64,000 nt of DNA from the NCBI GenBank assembly GCA_963753905.1, contig CAVWDZ010000003.1, forward strand, positions 62,001 through 126,000, written 5' to 3'. The translations under genes were made by a program, and so were the position numbers. The DNA comes from Bog-756 sp963753905 (GTDB lineage: Bacteria > Actinomycetota > Acidimicrobiia > Acidimicrobiales > RAAP-2). The notes under the pieces are model-generated. The model had not been told where the DNA came from, did no database searches, and saw only the letters and a list, made by a program, of their open reading frames with translations. This document shows, piece by piece, positions 19,600 to 28,313 of this stretch (positions within the stretch are counted from its first letter, which is position 1; every line of letters starts with the position of its first letter).

Positions 19600-20090
19600 G
19601 CGAGGGCTACGACCTCACCCCGGACCGGCTCACCGTGGGCACGGTCGGTCCCGTCGGGAGCCGGCTCTTCCTCATCCAGTGCCGCCAGGGTGGGACCCTG
19701 CTCACCCTCAAGATGGAGAAGCAACAGGTGGCCGCCATGGCCGAGTACCTCGCCCGCGTGGTCAAGGACCCGGAGCGGATCGCGCAACTGCCCGAGGAAG
19801 AGCCGCTCGAGGAGCCCACGGAGCCCGCCTGGGCGATCGGGACCATCGGCGTCTCCTTCGACGAATCCGAGGACCGGGTGGTCCTGGTCATCGAGGAGTT
19901 GGTCGGAGAGGACGAGGCCGGTGCCATCGCCCGGCTGACCATCACCCGCGAGCAGGCCGCCGCCTTCACCGTCCAGGCCACCCGGCTGGTCGAGGCCGGA
20001 CGGCCACCCTGCCCGCTCTGCGGATCACCCCTCGACCCGTCGGGACACGAGTGTCCACGCACCAACGGCCACCATCCCCCGGCCGTGTGA
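19596..20090 (+). CDS. DUF3090 family protein
   Basis: The 164-residue protein is a DUF3090 member, with N-terminal block VGSRLFLIQCRQG, acidic middle EEPLEEPTEPAWAIGTIGV, and a C-terminal zinc-ribbon-like pair PCPLCGSPLDPSGHECP (CxxC...C). The family is confined to actinobacteria and linked by gene neighbourhood and phylogenetic profile to mycothiol. Its function is unknown. ATGA overlap with the phosphatase gene and GTGA overlap with the next gene show strict co-translation. Confidence 0.9.
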   Translation: MSEGYDLTPDRLTVGTVGPVGSRLFLIQCRQGGTLLTLKMEKQQVAAMAEYLARVVKDPERIAQLPEEEPLEEPTEPAWAIGTIGVSFDESEDRVVLVIEELVGEDEAGAIARLTITREQAAAFTVQATRLVEAGRPPCPLCGSPLDPSGHECPRTNGHHPPAV

Positions 20091-20857
20091 CCGGCTGGCG
20101 GCCGGACACGGGTCCCGAGCTCACCGAAGCGGGTCGGCTCCTCGGCACCTGTGAGCTGACCGTCGAGGGGCGCCTGCCGTGGAGCTCCAACCTCACCTAC
20201 CTGGTCCGCCTCGAGGGGACCGGTCCGGGGGCCGGCGGCGAGGGTGCGGTGGCCGGCCCCTGTCCCCTGCTGGCGGTCTACAAGCCGCACCGCGGCGAGC
20301 GGTCGCTCTGGGACTTCCCCGACGGCCTCTACCGGCGCGAGGTCGCCGCCCATGCGCTCTCGGAGGCTCTCGGCTGGGGTCTGGTGCCACCGACCGTGCT
20401 CCGGGACGACGGCCCGTTCGGCGTCGGCTCGGTCCAGCTCTTCGTCGAAGCCGACTACGAGCAGCACTACTTCACCTTCCTCGAGCAAGGTGACCGTGAG
20501 GACGAGCTCAAGGTCTTCTGCGCCTTCGACGTCGTCGCCAACAACGCGGACCGCAAGAGCGGGCATGTCCTGCACGCCTCGGACGGCCGTCTCTGGGGCA
20601 TCGACCACGGCCTCTGCTTCCACTCCCAGCGCAAGCTGCGCACGGTGATCTGGGACTTCGCCGGTGAGGCGGTGCCCGCGGCCCTCATCGTCGACCTCGA
20701 GCGGCTGCTCTCGGACGGGCTGACCGACGACCTCACCGCACTGCTCCACCGTGCTGAGTGCGAGTCGCTGCTCGACCGGGCGGCGTGCCTGGTCCGCGAC
20801 GGGGTCTTCCCCGAGCCCGGCGGCGACTGGCACCCGTACCCCTGGCCGCTGGTCTGA
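20087..20857 (+). CDS. SCO1664 family protein
   Basis: The 256-residue protein matches the SCO1664 family, a small group with distant similarity to PI3/4-kinase-like folds. Visible landmarks are a Lys in LLAVYKPHRGERSLWDFP, the VVANNADRKSGH block (catalytic-loop-like N/D) and WGIDHGLCFH (DFG-like IDHG). These suggest ATP-binding and phosphotransfer, which is inference. It is the third member of the actinobacterial trio and starts at GTG overlapping the DUF3090 stop. In mycobacteria the trio lies near mshC; here the next gene is an unrelated SGNH hydrolase. Confidence 0.87.
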   Translation: MTGWRPDTGPELTEAGRLLGTCELTVEGRLPWSSNLTYLVRLEGTGPGAGGEGAVAGPCPLLAVYKPHRGERSLWDFPDGLYRREVAAHALSEALGWGLVPPTVLRDDGPFGVGSVQLFVEADYEQHYFTFLEQGDREDELKVFCAFDVVANNADRKSGHVLHASDGRLWGIDHGLCFHSQRKLRTVIWDFAGEAVPAALIVDLERLLSDGLTDDLTALLHRAECESLLDRAACLVRDGVFPEPGGDWHPYPWPLV

Positions 20858-20885
20858 CCACCCCGATCGCTGCGGGAACCCGAAC

Positions 20886-22052
20886 TCAGGGGCCGAGCCG
20901 AATATGGAAGTCGGCCCGCGCGGCGGCGATGACCGCGGCGGCCAGGCGCGCACCGCCACCAGGGGTCAGGTGTATCCCGTCGGGGTCGCGTACGGCGATC
21001 TCGGCCCCCGACGGGTCGGGCAGGTACGTGCTGAACCCGCCCTGCGCGTTCCCGAGCACCTTGACCGACGAGAGGTAGGCGGCCAGGCGCGGGTCGGCGG
21101 CGACCCGGGCCTCGTCCACCGCATTGAGATCCTGCACCTGCGCGTTGAGCTGCGGGGAGGCCATCGGGGGCAGCCCGACCCACAGGACGTGCGCGCCCCC
21201 TGCATTGGCCTCGTCGATGAAGGCACCGACCCGACGGCCGTAGTCGGCGTTCCAGGCCGGGGTGCCGAACCGGGTGACCGTGCTGCCGTTGACCAGACCC
21301 TGTGCGTCGTTCGCCCCCATCATGATGACCACCAGTTGCGGCTGTTGGTTTGCCAGGTCGATCCGGAGCTCGGCCGGCCAGTCGAAGTAGTCGGGGCGTG
21401 AGAGCCCGGTGTCGACCCGGGCGTCGAGCGTCGTGGCGGCCTCGCCGGTCGCGCCCAGGGCGTCGACCAACGGCTGGCCGAGATCGAGGCCGATCGAGTC
21501 CCCCACCATGAGGACGCGCAACGGGTCCGCCGCGCTCGGCCGCAGGTTGAGGAGGGGCAGCGTGGTGGTGGTGACCGCGCCGCCGGGCGGCGTCGCCACA
21601 GGTCCGGACGGGTGCGGCGGTCGACGGCCGGGATCGGCGGGGGACAGCGAGGGCCCTCCGCCGGGCGTCCTGCCGATGATCTCGTCGGCCCACCCGACCA
21701 CGTGGGAGAGGCCGAGCGTGCGGCTCAGGGCGGCCACCGGCCCGACCACGTCCGACGACACGGTCCGGCGGGTGCCCACCGGCGAGATCGAGGCCGAGCG
21801 CTGGAGGCTCGGGGCGTCGAGGAGGAACCAGAGCCCGAAGCACACCGCCCCGATGAAGAGCATCCGGGTCCAGGGGATCCCTGGGATCCGCCGCAGCCCA
21901 CGCGGCGCGCGGCCGCGCCGGGGGGTGCCTCCGCTCCCGTCCGCCCGGACGCCCGCGGTCGCCTCTGGTGCCTTCTGCAGGCGGGGGTCGCGTTCGGCCC
22001 AGTCGTAGGCGATGCCGGAGTGCTCGGTCGGAGGCGTGGTCGGCGGGGGCAC
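20886..22052 (-). CDS. SGNH/GDSL hydrolase domain protein, membrane anchored
   Basis: The 388-residue protein has a cytoplasmic N-terminus, one TM helix (MLFIGAVCFGLWFLL), a Pro-rich linker and an SGNH hydrolase domain. Block I is VLMVGDSIGLDLG with the Ser nucleophile, block III is MGANDA, and block V is DPDGIHLT with catalytic Asp and His. It starts two bases after the MBOAT stop. Such MBOAT/SGNH pairs act as PatA/PatB or AlgI/AlgJ-like systems that move acyl groups across the membrane and place them on cell-wall or exopolysaccharide sugars; the acceptor here is unknown. Confidence 0.85.
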   Translation of the reverse strand: MPPPTTPPTEHSGIAYDWAERDPRLQKAPEATAGVRADGSGGTPRRGRAPRGLRRIPGIPWTRMLFIGAVCFGLWFLLDAPSLQRSASISPVGTRRTVSSDVVGPVAALSRTLGLSHVVGWADEIIGRTPGGGPSLSPADPGRRPPHPSGPVATPPGGAVTTTTLPLLNLRPSAADPLRVLMVGDSIGLDLGQPLVDALGATGEAATTLDARVDTGLSRPDYFDWPAELRIDLANQQPQLVVIMMGANDAQGLVNGSTVTRFGTPAWNADYGRRVGAFIDEANAGGAHVLWVGLPPMASPQLNAQVQDLNAVDEARVAADPRLAAYLSSVKVLGNAQGGFSTYLPDPSGAEIAVRDPDGIHLTPGGGARLAAAVIAAARADFHIRLGP

Positions 22053-22054
22053 GG

Positions 22055-23476
22055 TCAGAACCGGTAGTAGATGAAGGGGGCCACGCCTGCGGGCCCGAGG
22101 GTGGTGATGGCGAGGAGCACCAGGCCGAGGAGACCACCCTGGACCACCGCGCGGCGATCGGCGAAGACCTGCTGGATCCGGCCGAGCACGCCGTCGGGCA
22201 GGTACTGGCTGGCGATACCGGACGCGATGGCGAGTGCGGCGAGCGGCGTGACCAGCGGCGAGGGTCCCCACCCGACCACCAGCCGACCGAGCATGGTGAA
22301 CGCGGTGCCGAGGGTGTCCGCCCGGAAGAACAGCCACCCGAGGCAGACCACCTGGAAGGTCACGAACCGGGCCCACGCCCGCCGCCACGGGTCGACCGGT
22401 TCGGCGGGCAGTCCGCGGGCTGTCCGCACCGCCCGGCGGCGTCGCCCGATGATCTGGCCGACACCGTGGTAGGCGCCCCAGAACACGAACGTCCAGGAGG
22501 CGCCGTGCCAGAGGCCCCCGAGGAGCATGGTGACGAGGATGTTGACCGAGACCCGCCACTCGCTCCCGCGGTTGCCACCGAGCGGAATGTAGAGATAGTC
22601 GCGCAACCAGAACGAGAGCGTGATGTGCCAGCGCCGCCAGAAGTCCTGGAGGTCGAGGGCGGTGTACGGCCGCCGGAAGTTGACCGGGAACCGGAAGCCG
22701 AGCAGCAGGGCGATGCCGATGGCCATGTCGGTGTACCCGCTGAAGTCGGCGTAGATCTGGACGGCGTACCCCCAGATGGCGAAGAGGACCTCGAGGGCGG
22801 AGTGCTGGTGGGGGTCGGCGAAGACCGGGTCGACCACATAGGTCGCCAGGTAGGACGAGAGCACCACCTTCTTGGCCAGGCCGGCGACGATCAGCCAGCA
22901 GGCCTCCACGTGTCGGACGTCGGTGGGATCGCGCATCGTCCGGATCTGCGGGAGCAACTCGGTTCCCCGGACGATCGGGCCGGCCACCAGATGGGGGAAG
23001 AACGAGAGATAGACCGTGACGTCGATGCCACGGGCGGGCCGGAGCACGCCGCGGTGGATGTCGATCACATAGCTGAGGGCCATGAAGGTGAAGAACGAGA
23101 TCCCCACCGGGAGGGTGACACTCCAGAGGGGGATGGGGCGTCCGAGCCCGAGGGTATGGGTCAGGTTGTCGAGATTGACCGCGACGAACCCGTAGTACTT
23201 GAACCAGACCAGCTGGCCGAGGAGCAGCGCGACCGTGACCCAGAGGGTCGCCACCCGCCGTCGGCCGGTGGCCGGATGGATGAGCCGCCCGCCGAGGAAG
23301 GCGATCGCGGTGGAAGCGGCGAGCAGGAAGACGAACCGCCAGTCCCACCACGCGTAGAACACGTAGCTCGCCAGCACCATGAAGGCCTTCCACGGTCCGG
23401 CGTAAGGGTTGAGCAGCCACTGCACCGTGTAGACCACGGCGAAGAAGATGGCGAAGTCAATGGTGGGAAAGAGCAC
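22055..23476 (-). CDS. MBOAT family O-acyltransferase
   Basis: The 473-residue polytopic protein (about ten TM segments) has the MBOAT core: FPHLVAGPIVRG, IYADFSGYTDMAIGIALLLGF, RRWHITLSFWLRDYLYIPLGG and the invariant His in GGLWHGASWTFVFWGAYHG. This layout is AlgI/DltB/PatA-like. It should transfer acyl groups, probably acetyl, from the cytoplasm to a partner acting outside, namely the coupled SGNH hydrolase. The start GTG at 23476 has no clear ribosome binding site. Confidence 0.9.
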   Translation of the reverse strand: MLFPTIDFAIFFAVVYTVQWLLNPYAGPWKAFMVLASYVFYAWWDWRFVFLLAASTAIAFLGGRLIHPATGRRRVATLWVTVALLLGQLVWFKYYGFVAVNLDNLTHTLGLGRPIPLWSVTLPVGISFFTFMALSYVIDIHRGVLRPARGIDVTVYLSFFPHLVAGPIVRGTELLPQIRTMRDPTDVRHVEACWLIVAGLAKKVVLSSYLATYVVDPVFADPHQHSALEVLFAIWGYAVQIYADFSGYTDMAIGIALLLGFRFPVNFRRPYTALDLQDFWRRWHITLSFWLRDYLYIPLGGNRGSEWRVSVNILVTMLLGGLWHGASWTFVFWGAYHGVGQIIGRRRRAVRTARGLPAEPVDPWRRAWARFVTFQVVCLGWLFFRADTLGTAFTMLGRLVVGWGPSPLVTPLAALAIASGIASQYLPDGVLGRIQQVFADRRAVVQGGLLGLVLLAITTLGPAGVAPFIYYRF

Positions 23477-23629
23477 GTGACCGTCGTCGGGGCAGGGGAT
23501 GGACGCCAGGTGCTGCGCCGCGCGGCACCGCTTCGGACACTACCTGTTCGCTTCTACGCCCCCCGTGACCACCGACCGGGTCCGCCCGCCCCGCTGCCCG
23601 GGCACCGCCGGGTCAGTGACGCGGCGAGA

Positions 23630-24601
23630 TCAGCTGCGGGCCTTGATGGCCTCGATGAGCTTGGGCAGCACCTTGTGCACGTCACCGACGATCCCGAGGT
23701 CGGCGATCTGGAAGATCGGCGCATCCTGGTCCTTGTTGATGGCCACGATGTTCTTCGAGTTCTTCATGCCGACCATGTGCTGGGTCGCGCCCGAGATGCC
23801 ACAGGCCATGTACACGGTCGGCTTCACCGTCTTGCCGGTCTGGCCCACCTGGTGGGAGTAGGGCACCCAGCCCGCGTCGACGATGGCCCGGCTCGCTCCT
23901 GCAGCCCCGTGCAACAACGCGGCCAGCTCCTCGATGAGGGCGTACTGCTCCTTTTCGCCGAGGCCGCGCCCGCCCGAGACGACGACGTCGGCCTCGTCGA
24001 GCTTCGGCCCGATCCGCTCCTCGACGTGGCGGGCGACGATCTTGGCGGCGTCGGTGGCACCGGCGTCGGGGACGGTGGCGGGGGTCAGGGTCGCCGCAGC
24101 ACCGCCCGACGATTCGGCGGGGAACGACTTGGCGCGGATCACGTAGATCCCGGGGCCCTCGCCGGTGAACCGGGCGTTGAGGACCTCGGATCCCCCGAAG
24201 ATGGCGTGCTCGGAGACCAGGACGCCGTCGACCTCCGAGAGACCGACCACGTTGGTCAGCACCGGTCGGTCGATCCTCACCGAGAGCCGCCCGGCGACGT
24301 CGCGCCCGTCGTAGGTGGCCGGCAGCAGGAGGGCGTCGGGCCCGGTACCTGCGCCCACCGCGGCGGCGATGGCGGCTGCCACCGGGACCCCGGGCAGGGA
24401 GCCGCCGATGTCACCCACGTCGTGGACGGTGGTCACCCCGTAGTCGCCGAGGACGGTGGCGACAGTGGCGGTGTCGGTGCCCCAGGCGACCGCCTCGACC
24501 GTCCCGGCAAGGGTGCGCGCGTGGCTGATGAGCTCGAGTGAGGTGCTGATGACGGCCCCGTCCGCCACTTCGGCGAGGACCCAGATCTTGTCGACGGACA
24601 T
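23630..24601 (-). CDS. etfA: Electron transfer flavoprotein alpha subunit
   Basis: The 323-residue EtfA shows the FAD-binding C-terminal domain: VVSGGRGLGEKEQYALIEEL, GASRAIVDAGWVPYSHQVGQ, and TVYMACGISGATQHMVGM then IVAINKDQDAPIFQIADLG. With EtfB it passes electrons from acyl-CoA dehydrogenases to the quinone pool. GGAG lies upstream of ATG 24601. It is 25 bases downstream of etfB on the same strand, so they form an operon. The acyl-CoA dehydrogenase at 53342-54556 is a plausible donor. Confidence 0.96.
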   Translation of the reverse strand: MSVDKIWVLAEVADGAVISTSLELISHARTLAGTVEAVAWGTDTATVATVLGDYGVTTVHDVGDIGGSLPGVPVAAAIAAAVGAGTGPDALLLPATYDGRDVAGRLSVRIDRPVLTNVVGLSEVDGVLVSEHAIFGGSEVLNARFTGEGPGIYVIRAKSFPAESSGGAAATLTPATVPDAGATDAAKIVARHVEERIGPKLDEADVVVSGGRGLGEKEQYALIEELAALLHGAAGASRAIVDAGWVPYSHQVGQTGKTVKPTVYMACGISGATQHMVGMKNSKNIVAINKDQDAPIFQIADLGIVGDVHKVLPKLIEAIKARS

Positions 24602-24626
24602 GTTGCTGTGTTCTCCTGCCCGGTCC

Positions 24627-25406
24627 CTAGAGGACCTTGAGCTGCTCGAGGAATTCGATGACCCGCTCGTGACCCTCGCCCTCGTCGACGACGATCTCGC
24701 CGGCGGCCCGGGCCTCCGCCGGGGAGACGTTGGTGACCTCTTCACGGGCTCCGGCTGCACCGACCTCGCCGGCATCGAGGCCGAGGTCGGCCACGGTCAG
24801 GGTCTCGACCGGCTTGGACTTGGCCGCCATGATCCCCTTGAAGGAGGGGTAGCGGGGCTCGACCACGCCCGCGGTCACGGTCACCACGGCGGGGAGCGGG
24901 CACTCGACCTCGTCGTAGCCGGCCTCGGTCTGACGCTCGACCTTGACCGAGCCGCCGGTGACCTCGACCTTCTTGGCGAAGGTGACCGAGGGGAGGCCGA
25001 GGAGCTCGGCGATCTGCACAGGGGTCGTTCCGGTGTAGCCGTCGGTCGACTCGGTCGCGGCGAGCACCAGGTCGGGTCCGACCCGCCGGATGGCCGCGGC
25101 GAGCACCTTGGCGGTGCCCAGGGCATCGCTTCCGGCAAGCGAGTCGTCGCTGATGAGGATCGCCTTGGCGGCACCCATGGCCAGTGCGGTGCGCAGGCCC
25201 GAGGTCTCGCCGTTGGGGACCATCGACACCAGGGTCACCTCACCGCCCCCGGCTGCATCGGCCAGCTGGAGGGCCATTTCGACGCCGTAGGAGTCCGAAT
25301 CGTCGAGGATCAGCTTTCCGGCCCGGACGAGGTTCTTCGTTCCCGGATCGAGGGCGGGCGGAGCGGCGGGATCGGGGATCTGCTTCACACAGACGACGAC
25401 GTTCAT
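24627..25406 (-). CDS. etfB: Electron transfer flavoprotein beta subunit
   Basis: The 259-residue EtfB begins MNVVVCVKQIPDP, typical of the family, and carries the AMP-binding region VLAATESTDGYTGTTPVQIAELL. The C-terminal recognition-loop segment is VVEPRYPSFKGIMAAKSKPVETL. It is the first gene of the etfBA operon. No strong Shine-Dalgarno is present; AACAAT eight bases before ATG may be a weak leaderless-type -10. Confidence 0.96.
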   Translation of the reverse strand: MNVVVCVKQIPDPAAPPALDPGTKNLVRAGKLILDDSDSYGVEMALQLADAAGGGEVTLVSMVPNGETSGLRTALAMGAAKAILISDDSLAGSDALGTAKVLAAAIRRVGPDLVLAATESTDGYTGTTPVQIAELLGLPSVTFAKKVEVTGGSVKVERQTEAGYDEVECPLPAVVTVTAGVVEPRYPSFKGIMAAKSKPVETLTVADLGLDAGEVGAAGAREEVTNVSPAEARAAGEIVVDEGEGHERVIEFLEQLKVL

Positions 25407-25463
25407 GGCCGTGCATTGTTGACGAAAATTGCCCAGTCCGCCCAATCGGGCCGCGATCCCAGG

Positions 25464-26195
25464 TCAGGGACGGGGAACGCCGTCCGCCGCCTCTCCCCGG
25501 CCGAGCACGGCGCGGCACAGTGGCACGTCGTCGGTGATGACCGTGTCCGCCCCGGCCGACCGCACCAGCTCGAGGCCGGCCCGGTCGCTGACCGTCCAGA
25601 CGGCCACGGCCAGCCCCGCGTCGTGGGCGGCGGCGATGGCCGCCGTTCCGACCAGGCCGAGTGGGAGGTGGACGGCGGCACAGCCGAGCCGGACCGCCTC
25701 CGCGATGCTGCGCCCGGCGTCGAACCCGGGGGCCACGAGCAGCCCGGTCGCGACGCCGGTGCCCCGCTGCCGGACCGCCTCGAGCGCTCCCGACCAGAAC
25801 GACGAGACGATGACAGACGGGGTGCGGCCGGAGGACTCGACCAGGTCGACCACCGTCAGGGCGGCGTGCTCGTGGGGGTCGAAGGCCGCCTCGGTCGGCA
25901 GGTTCTTGACCTCGATGTTGACCACCATGCCGGCACAGGCCTCGAGCGCCTCGGCCAGCAGGGGTACCCCCGCGGGCAGGTCGCGGGCGCGCAGCCCGTG
26001 CACCGGCCCGATCCCGTCGATCTCGGGGTCGTGGTGGACGGCCAGCTCACGGTCGGCGGTCAGCCGCACGTCCAGCTCGACACCGTCGGCGTCCAGGCGC
26101 CGGGCGCGGGCGAAGGCCTCGAGCGAGTTCTCCACGACCCCCTCGGCGGGGTCGGGGCTGCCGCGGTGGGCCTGGACGTAGATCGGATGCGTCAC
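25464..26195 (-). CDS. Glycerophosphodiester phosphodiesterase
   Basis: The 243-residue cytoplasmic GDPD/UgpQ-type protein has the catalytic series VQAHRG, VENSLEAFARA, GVELDVRLTADRELAVHHDP and later VNIEVKNLP. These enzymes hydrolyse glycerophosphodiesters to glycerol-3-phosphate and an alcohol. There is no signal peptide, so it probably acts inside the cell. GTG at 26195 is chosen because AAAGG and GGAG lie just upstream; GTG at 26216 is an alternative. The 58-base gap to etfB may allow read-through. Confidence 0.9.
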   Translation of the reverse strand: MTHPIYVQAHRGSPDPAEGVVENSLEAFARARRLDADGVELDVRLTADRELAVHHDPEIDGIGPVHGLRARDLPAGVPLLAEALEACAGMVVNIEVKNLPTEAAFDPHEHAALTVVDLVESSGRTPSVIVSSFWSGALEAVRQRGTGVATGLLVAPGFDAGRSIAEAVRLGCAAVHLPLGLVGTAAIAAAHDAGLAVAVWTVSDRAGLELVRSAGADTVITDDVPLCRAVLGRGEAADGVPRP

Positions 26196-26273
26196 GCTCC
26201 GTACCCTTTCCGACACGGGCCGCCACCAGGATGCCGCCCCGACCCTGCCGGTGTGCGGAACGCCCGAAACTGC

Positions 26274-26358
26274 TTGCAACCGTGGGTACTGCTGATTACT
26301 CTAGTGAACGAACCCTGAACGGCCGGTGACACGTTTGGCGCCGAGCTATGTGAACGAA
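26274..26358 (+). promoter_or_regulatory. whiB promoter region with a repeated GTGAACGAA element
   Basis: TTGCAA (26274-26279) and TACTCT (26297-26302) are 17 bases apart and could be -35/-10 elements. GTGAACGAA occurs twice, at 26304-26312 and 26350-26358, 46 bases start to start. That places one copy just after the -10 and the other in the leader, suggesting a regulator site. All of this is by-eye inference. Confidence 0.4.
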
Positions 26359-26398
26359 ATCACAAACAGGCTCATCCGGAGTGAGTGGAGGAATCAGC

Positions 26399-26689
26399 GT
26401 GGCTCTCATGTGGAACCGCACCGTCGACTGGGACGAGGGGGACTGGCGGCAGCTCGCCGCATGCCGGAGCACCGAGCCGGACCTCTTCTTCCCGGTCGGG
26501 ACGACCGGTCCGGCGGTGGACCAGATCGAGGCAGCCAAGCGGGTCTGCCGGGGATGTGACGTCCAGGAGCCCTGTCTCGACTTCGCCCTGGCCACCAACC
26601 AGGAATCGGGCGTGTGGGGCGCCACCTCCGAGGAGGAACGCCGGAAGCTCCGAAAGGCCTGGCTCGCCGCGCGCCGACGCGCCTCCTGA
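26399..26689 (+). CDS. WhiB-family iron-sulfur transcription factor (WhiB1-like by context)
   Basis: The 96-residue protein has the four cluster cysteines C22, C50, C53 and C59 (C...CxxCxxxxxC), the turn GVWGAT at 71-76 and a basic C-terminal tail (ERRKLRKAWLAARRRAS) for DNA binding. WhiB proteins bind a [4Fe-4S] cluster and the housekeeping sigma factor, and sense NO or O2. GTG at 26399 is chosen because GGAGGA lies six bases upstream. The convergent neighbour is a PdtaS-type kinase, the same pairing as whiB1/pdtaS in mycobacteria, hence the WhiB1 suggestion. Confidence 0.93.
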   Translation: MALMWNRTVDWDEGDWRQLAACRSTEPDLFFPVGTTGPAVDQIEAAKRVCRGCDVQEPCLDFALATNQESGVWGATSEEERRKLRKAWLAARRRAS

Positions 26690-26717
26690 GCTGACCTCGC
26701 CCACCCCTTCCACCTCC

Positions 26718-26738
26718 TGACCGCCCACGGGGCGGTCA
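26718..26738. terminator. Bidirectional terminator hairpin between whiB and pdtaS
   Basis: TGACCGCCC-ACG-GGGCGGTCA is a perfect nine-base-pair stem with a three-base loop, placed between two convergent genes 29 and 21 bases from their stops. It is followed by ATT only, so it is not U-rich. Confidence 0.7.
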
Positions 26739-26758
26739 TTCCGCGCCGGGGGCCGCAC

Positions 26759-28312
26759 CTACTGCCCGATCGGCTGCGGATCACGCACCGGCAGGGCGAT
26801 GGCCACGATGGTCCCCTTCACACCCGGCTCGCCGTCCGAGCGGTTGCTCATGGTGATCGACCCGCCGAGCTGACTCCGGATGAGGTCGCGGACGATCGAG
26901 AGGCCGAGGCTCTGGGTCTCGTCGAAGTCGAAGTCGTCGGGCAGGCCCAACCCGTCGTCGATGACCTCGAGCCCCAGCTGCGCGCCGTCGTTGTGGAGGT
27001 CGACCCGGATGCTGCCGGCCGACCCCGGCTCGGCACGCCTCGACGCGACACCGTCCTGCCCGTCGTCCTCCTCGGCATCGCCGTCGACGAAGGCGTGCTC
27101 GATGGCGTTCTGCACGATCTCGGCGAGGACCACCGCGAGTGGAGTGGCCACATCGGCCGGGACCTCCCCCAGCCCGCCGGTGACCGAGATGGCGAGATGA
27201 CGGGAGACCAGCGAGTCCTGGGCCATCCGGACCAGCGAGGTCACGATCTCGTCGAAGGGCACCTGGTCGCTCGGCTCACGGGAGAGGATCTCGTGAACGA
27301 TCGCGATCGAACGGACCCGCCGCTCCGCCTCGAACAGCGCGATGCGCCCACCGCCGGGTGGAAGGCGGCGGGCTTGCAGCCGGAGCAGGGCCGAGATGGT
27401 CTGGAGGTTGTTCTTGACCCGGTGGTGGACCTCTCTGATGGCCGCGTCCTTCGAGAGCAGCAGCCGGTCGAGGCGTCGGACGTCGGTCACGTCGCGCAGC
27501 AGCACCAGGCACCCGGTCACATCCTCGGCCTGGATCAGGGGGATGCAGTGCAGCAGCACCGTCACGTCGGGGCGGCGCTCGACCTCCTCGACGACGGGAA
27601 ACGCCGACGCGAGGGCCCACTCGATCGCAGACTCCTCGATGCCGAGGTCGGTGAGGCGGTGGCCCTCGATCTGTGAGTACATGCCCATCCGGTGGAGGGC
27701 GTTGGTGGCGTTCGGCGACGCGTAGCAGACCCTCCCCTCCTCGTCGACCAGGACCACGCCGTCACCCACACGTGGGGCCTCCTCGGTGGCCACCTCCTCG
27801 CTCGGGAAGGGGAAGGTGGACTCCGAGAGCATCACCGCGAAGCGGTTGAACACGTCCCGGTAGGTGCGCTCGAGGTGCCCGGGCCGACGGCCCGCGCCGG
27901 CGGCGAGCCGGGCCAGCACGGCCACCGTCGTCCCGTCGCACCGGACGGGGATGCAGTGGAGGCGGACCGGCTCGCCGCCGGCCTCGAGCACCATCTCCCC
28001 GCGGGCGGACTCCCCGGATTCGAAGGTGAGCACGGCCAACGGCCACGCGTCGGCGGCGACCGTCTGGCCTACCAGGTCGTGCTCGACCACGGTCGCGCTG
28101 TTCGACGGTCGCATCTGCCCGAGGATCACGAGGGCGAGGCCCTCGGTGCGGTCGTCGTCGTCCTCGGTGGGACGCATCGGTGCCATGAGCACGAGGTCCG
28201 AGAAGGAGAGGTCCGCCAGGATGCCCCAGGTCCCGAGCAAGCGCTGGAGATGCGAGAGCTGGGTCTCGTCGAGATCGGTGCGTTCGAAAGCCAGCTCCGC
28301 GGGGGTCGGCAT
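26759..28312 (-). CDS. pdtaS: PdtaS-type sensor histidine kinase
   Basis: The 517-residue soluble kinase has an N-terminal GAF-like domain (about 20-165), a PAS domain (about 180-285), a HisKA_2 dimerisation domain with EVHHRVKNNLQTISALLRLQ (phospho-His 296/297), and a HATPase_c domain with N-box EIVQNAIEHAF and G-boxes VIDDGLGLP and SLGLSIVRDL. This matches mycobacterial PdtaS, which phosphorylates the ANTAR antiterminator PdtaR; no pdtaR is in this window. The catalytic domain holds an acidic insert (DGDAEEDDGQDG). It follows the PHP phosphatase gene by a one-base gap, so they are co-transcribed. Confidence 0.93.
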   Translation of the reverse strand: MPTPAELAFERTDLDETQLSHLQRLLGTWGILADLSFSDLVLMAPMRPTEDDDDRTEGLALVILGQMRPSNSATVVEHDLVGQTVAADAWPLAVLTFESGESARGEMVLEAGGEPVRLHCIPVRCDGTTVAVLARLAAGAGRRPGHLERTYRDVFNRFAVMLSESTFPFPSEEVATEEAPRVGDGVVLVDEEGRVCYASPNATNALHRMGMYSQIEGHRLTDLGIEESAIEWALASAFPVVEEVERRPDVTVLLHCIPLIQAEDVTGCLVLLRDVTDVRRLDRLLLSKDAAIREVHHRVKNNLQTISALLRLQARRLPPGGGRIALFEAERRVRSIAIVHEILSREPSDQVPFDEIVTSLVRMAQDSLVSRHLAISVTGGLGEVPADVATPLAVVLAEIVQNAIEHAFVDGDAEEDDGQDGVASRRAEPGSAGSIRVDLHNDGAQLGLEVIDDGLGLPDDFDFDETQSLGLSIVRDLIRSQLGGSITMSNRSDGEPGVKGTIVAIALPVRDPQPIGQ

Positions 28313-28313
28313 C

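Noticed and set aside
26272..26279. CRP-like operator before whiB
   Set aside because: No TGTGA-N6-TCACA dyad is present; only the direct repeat GTGAACGAA is clear.
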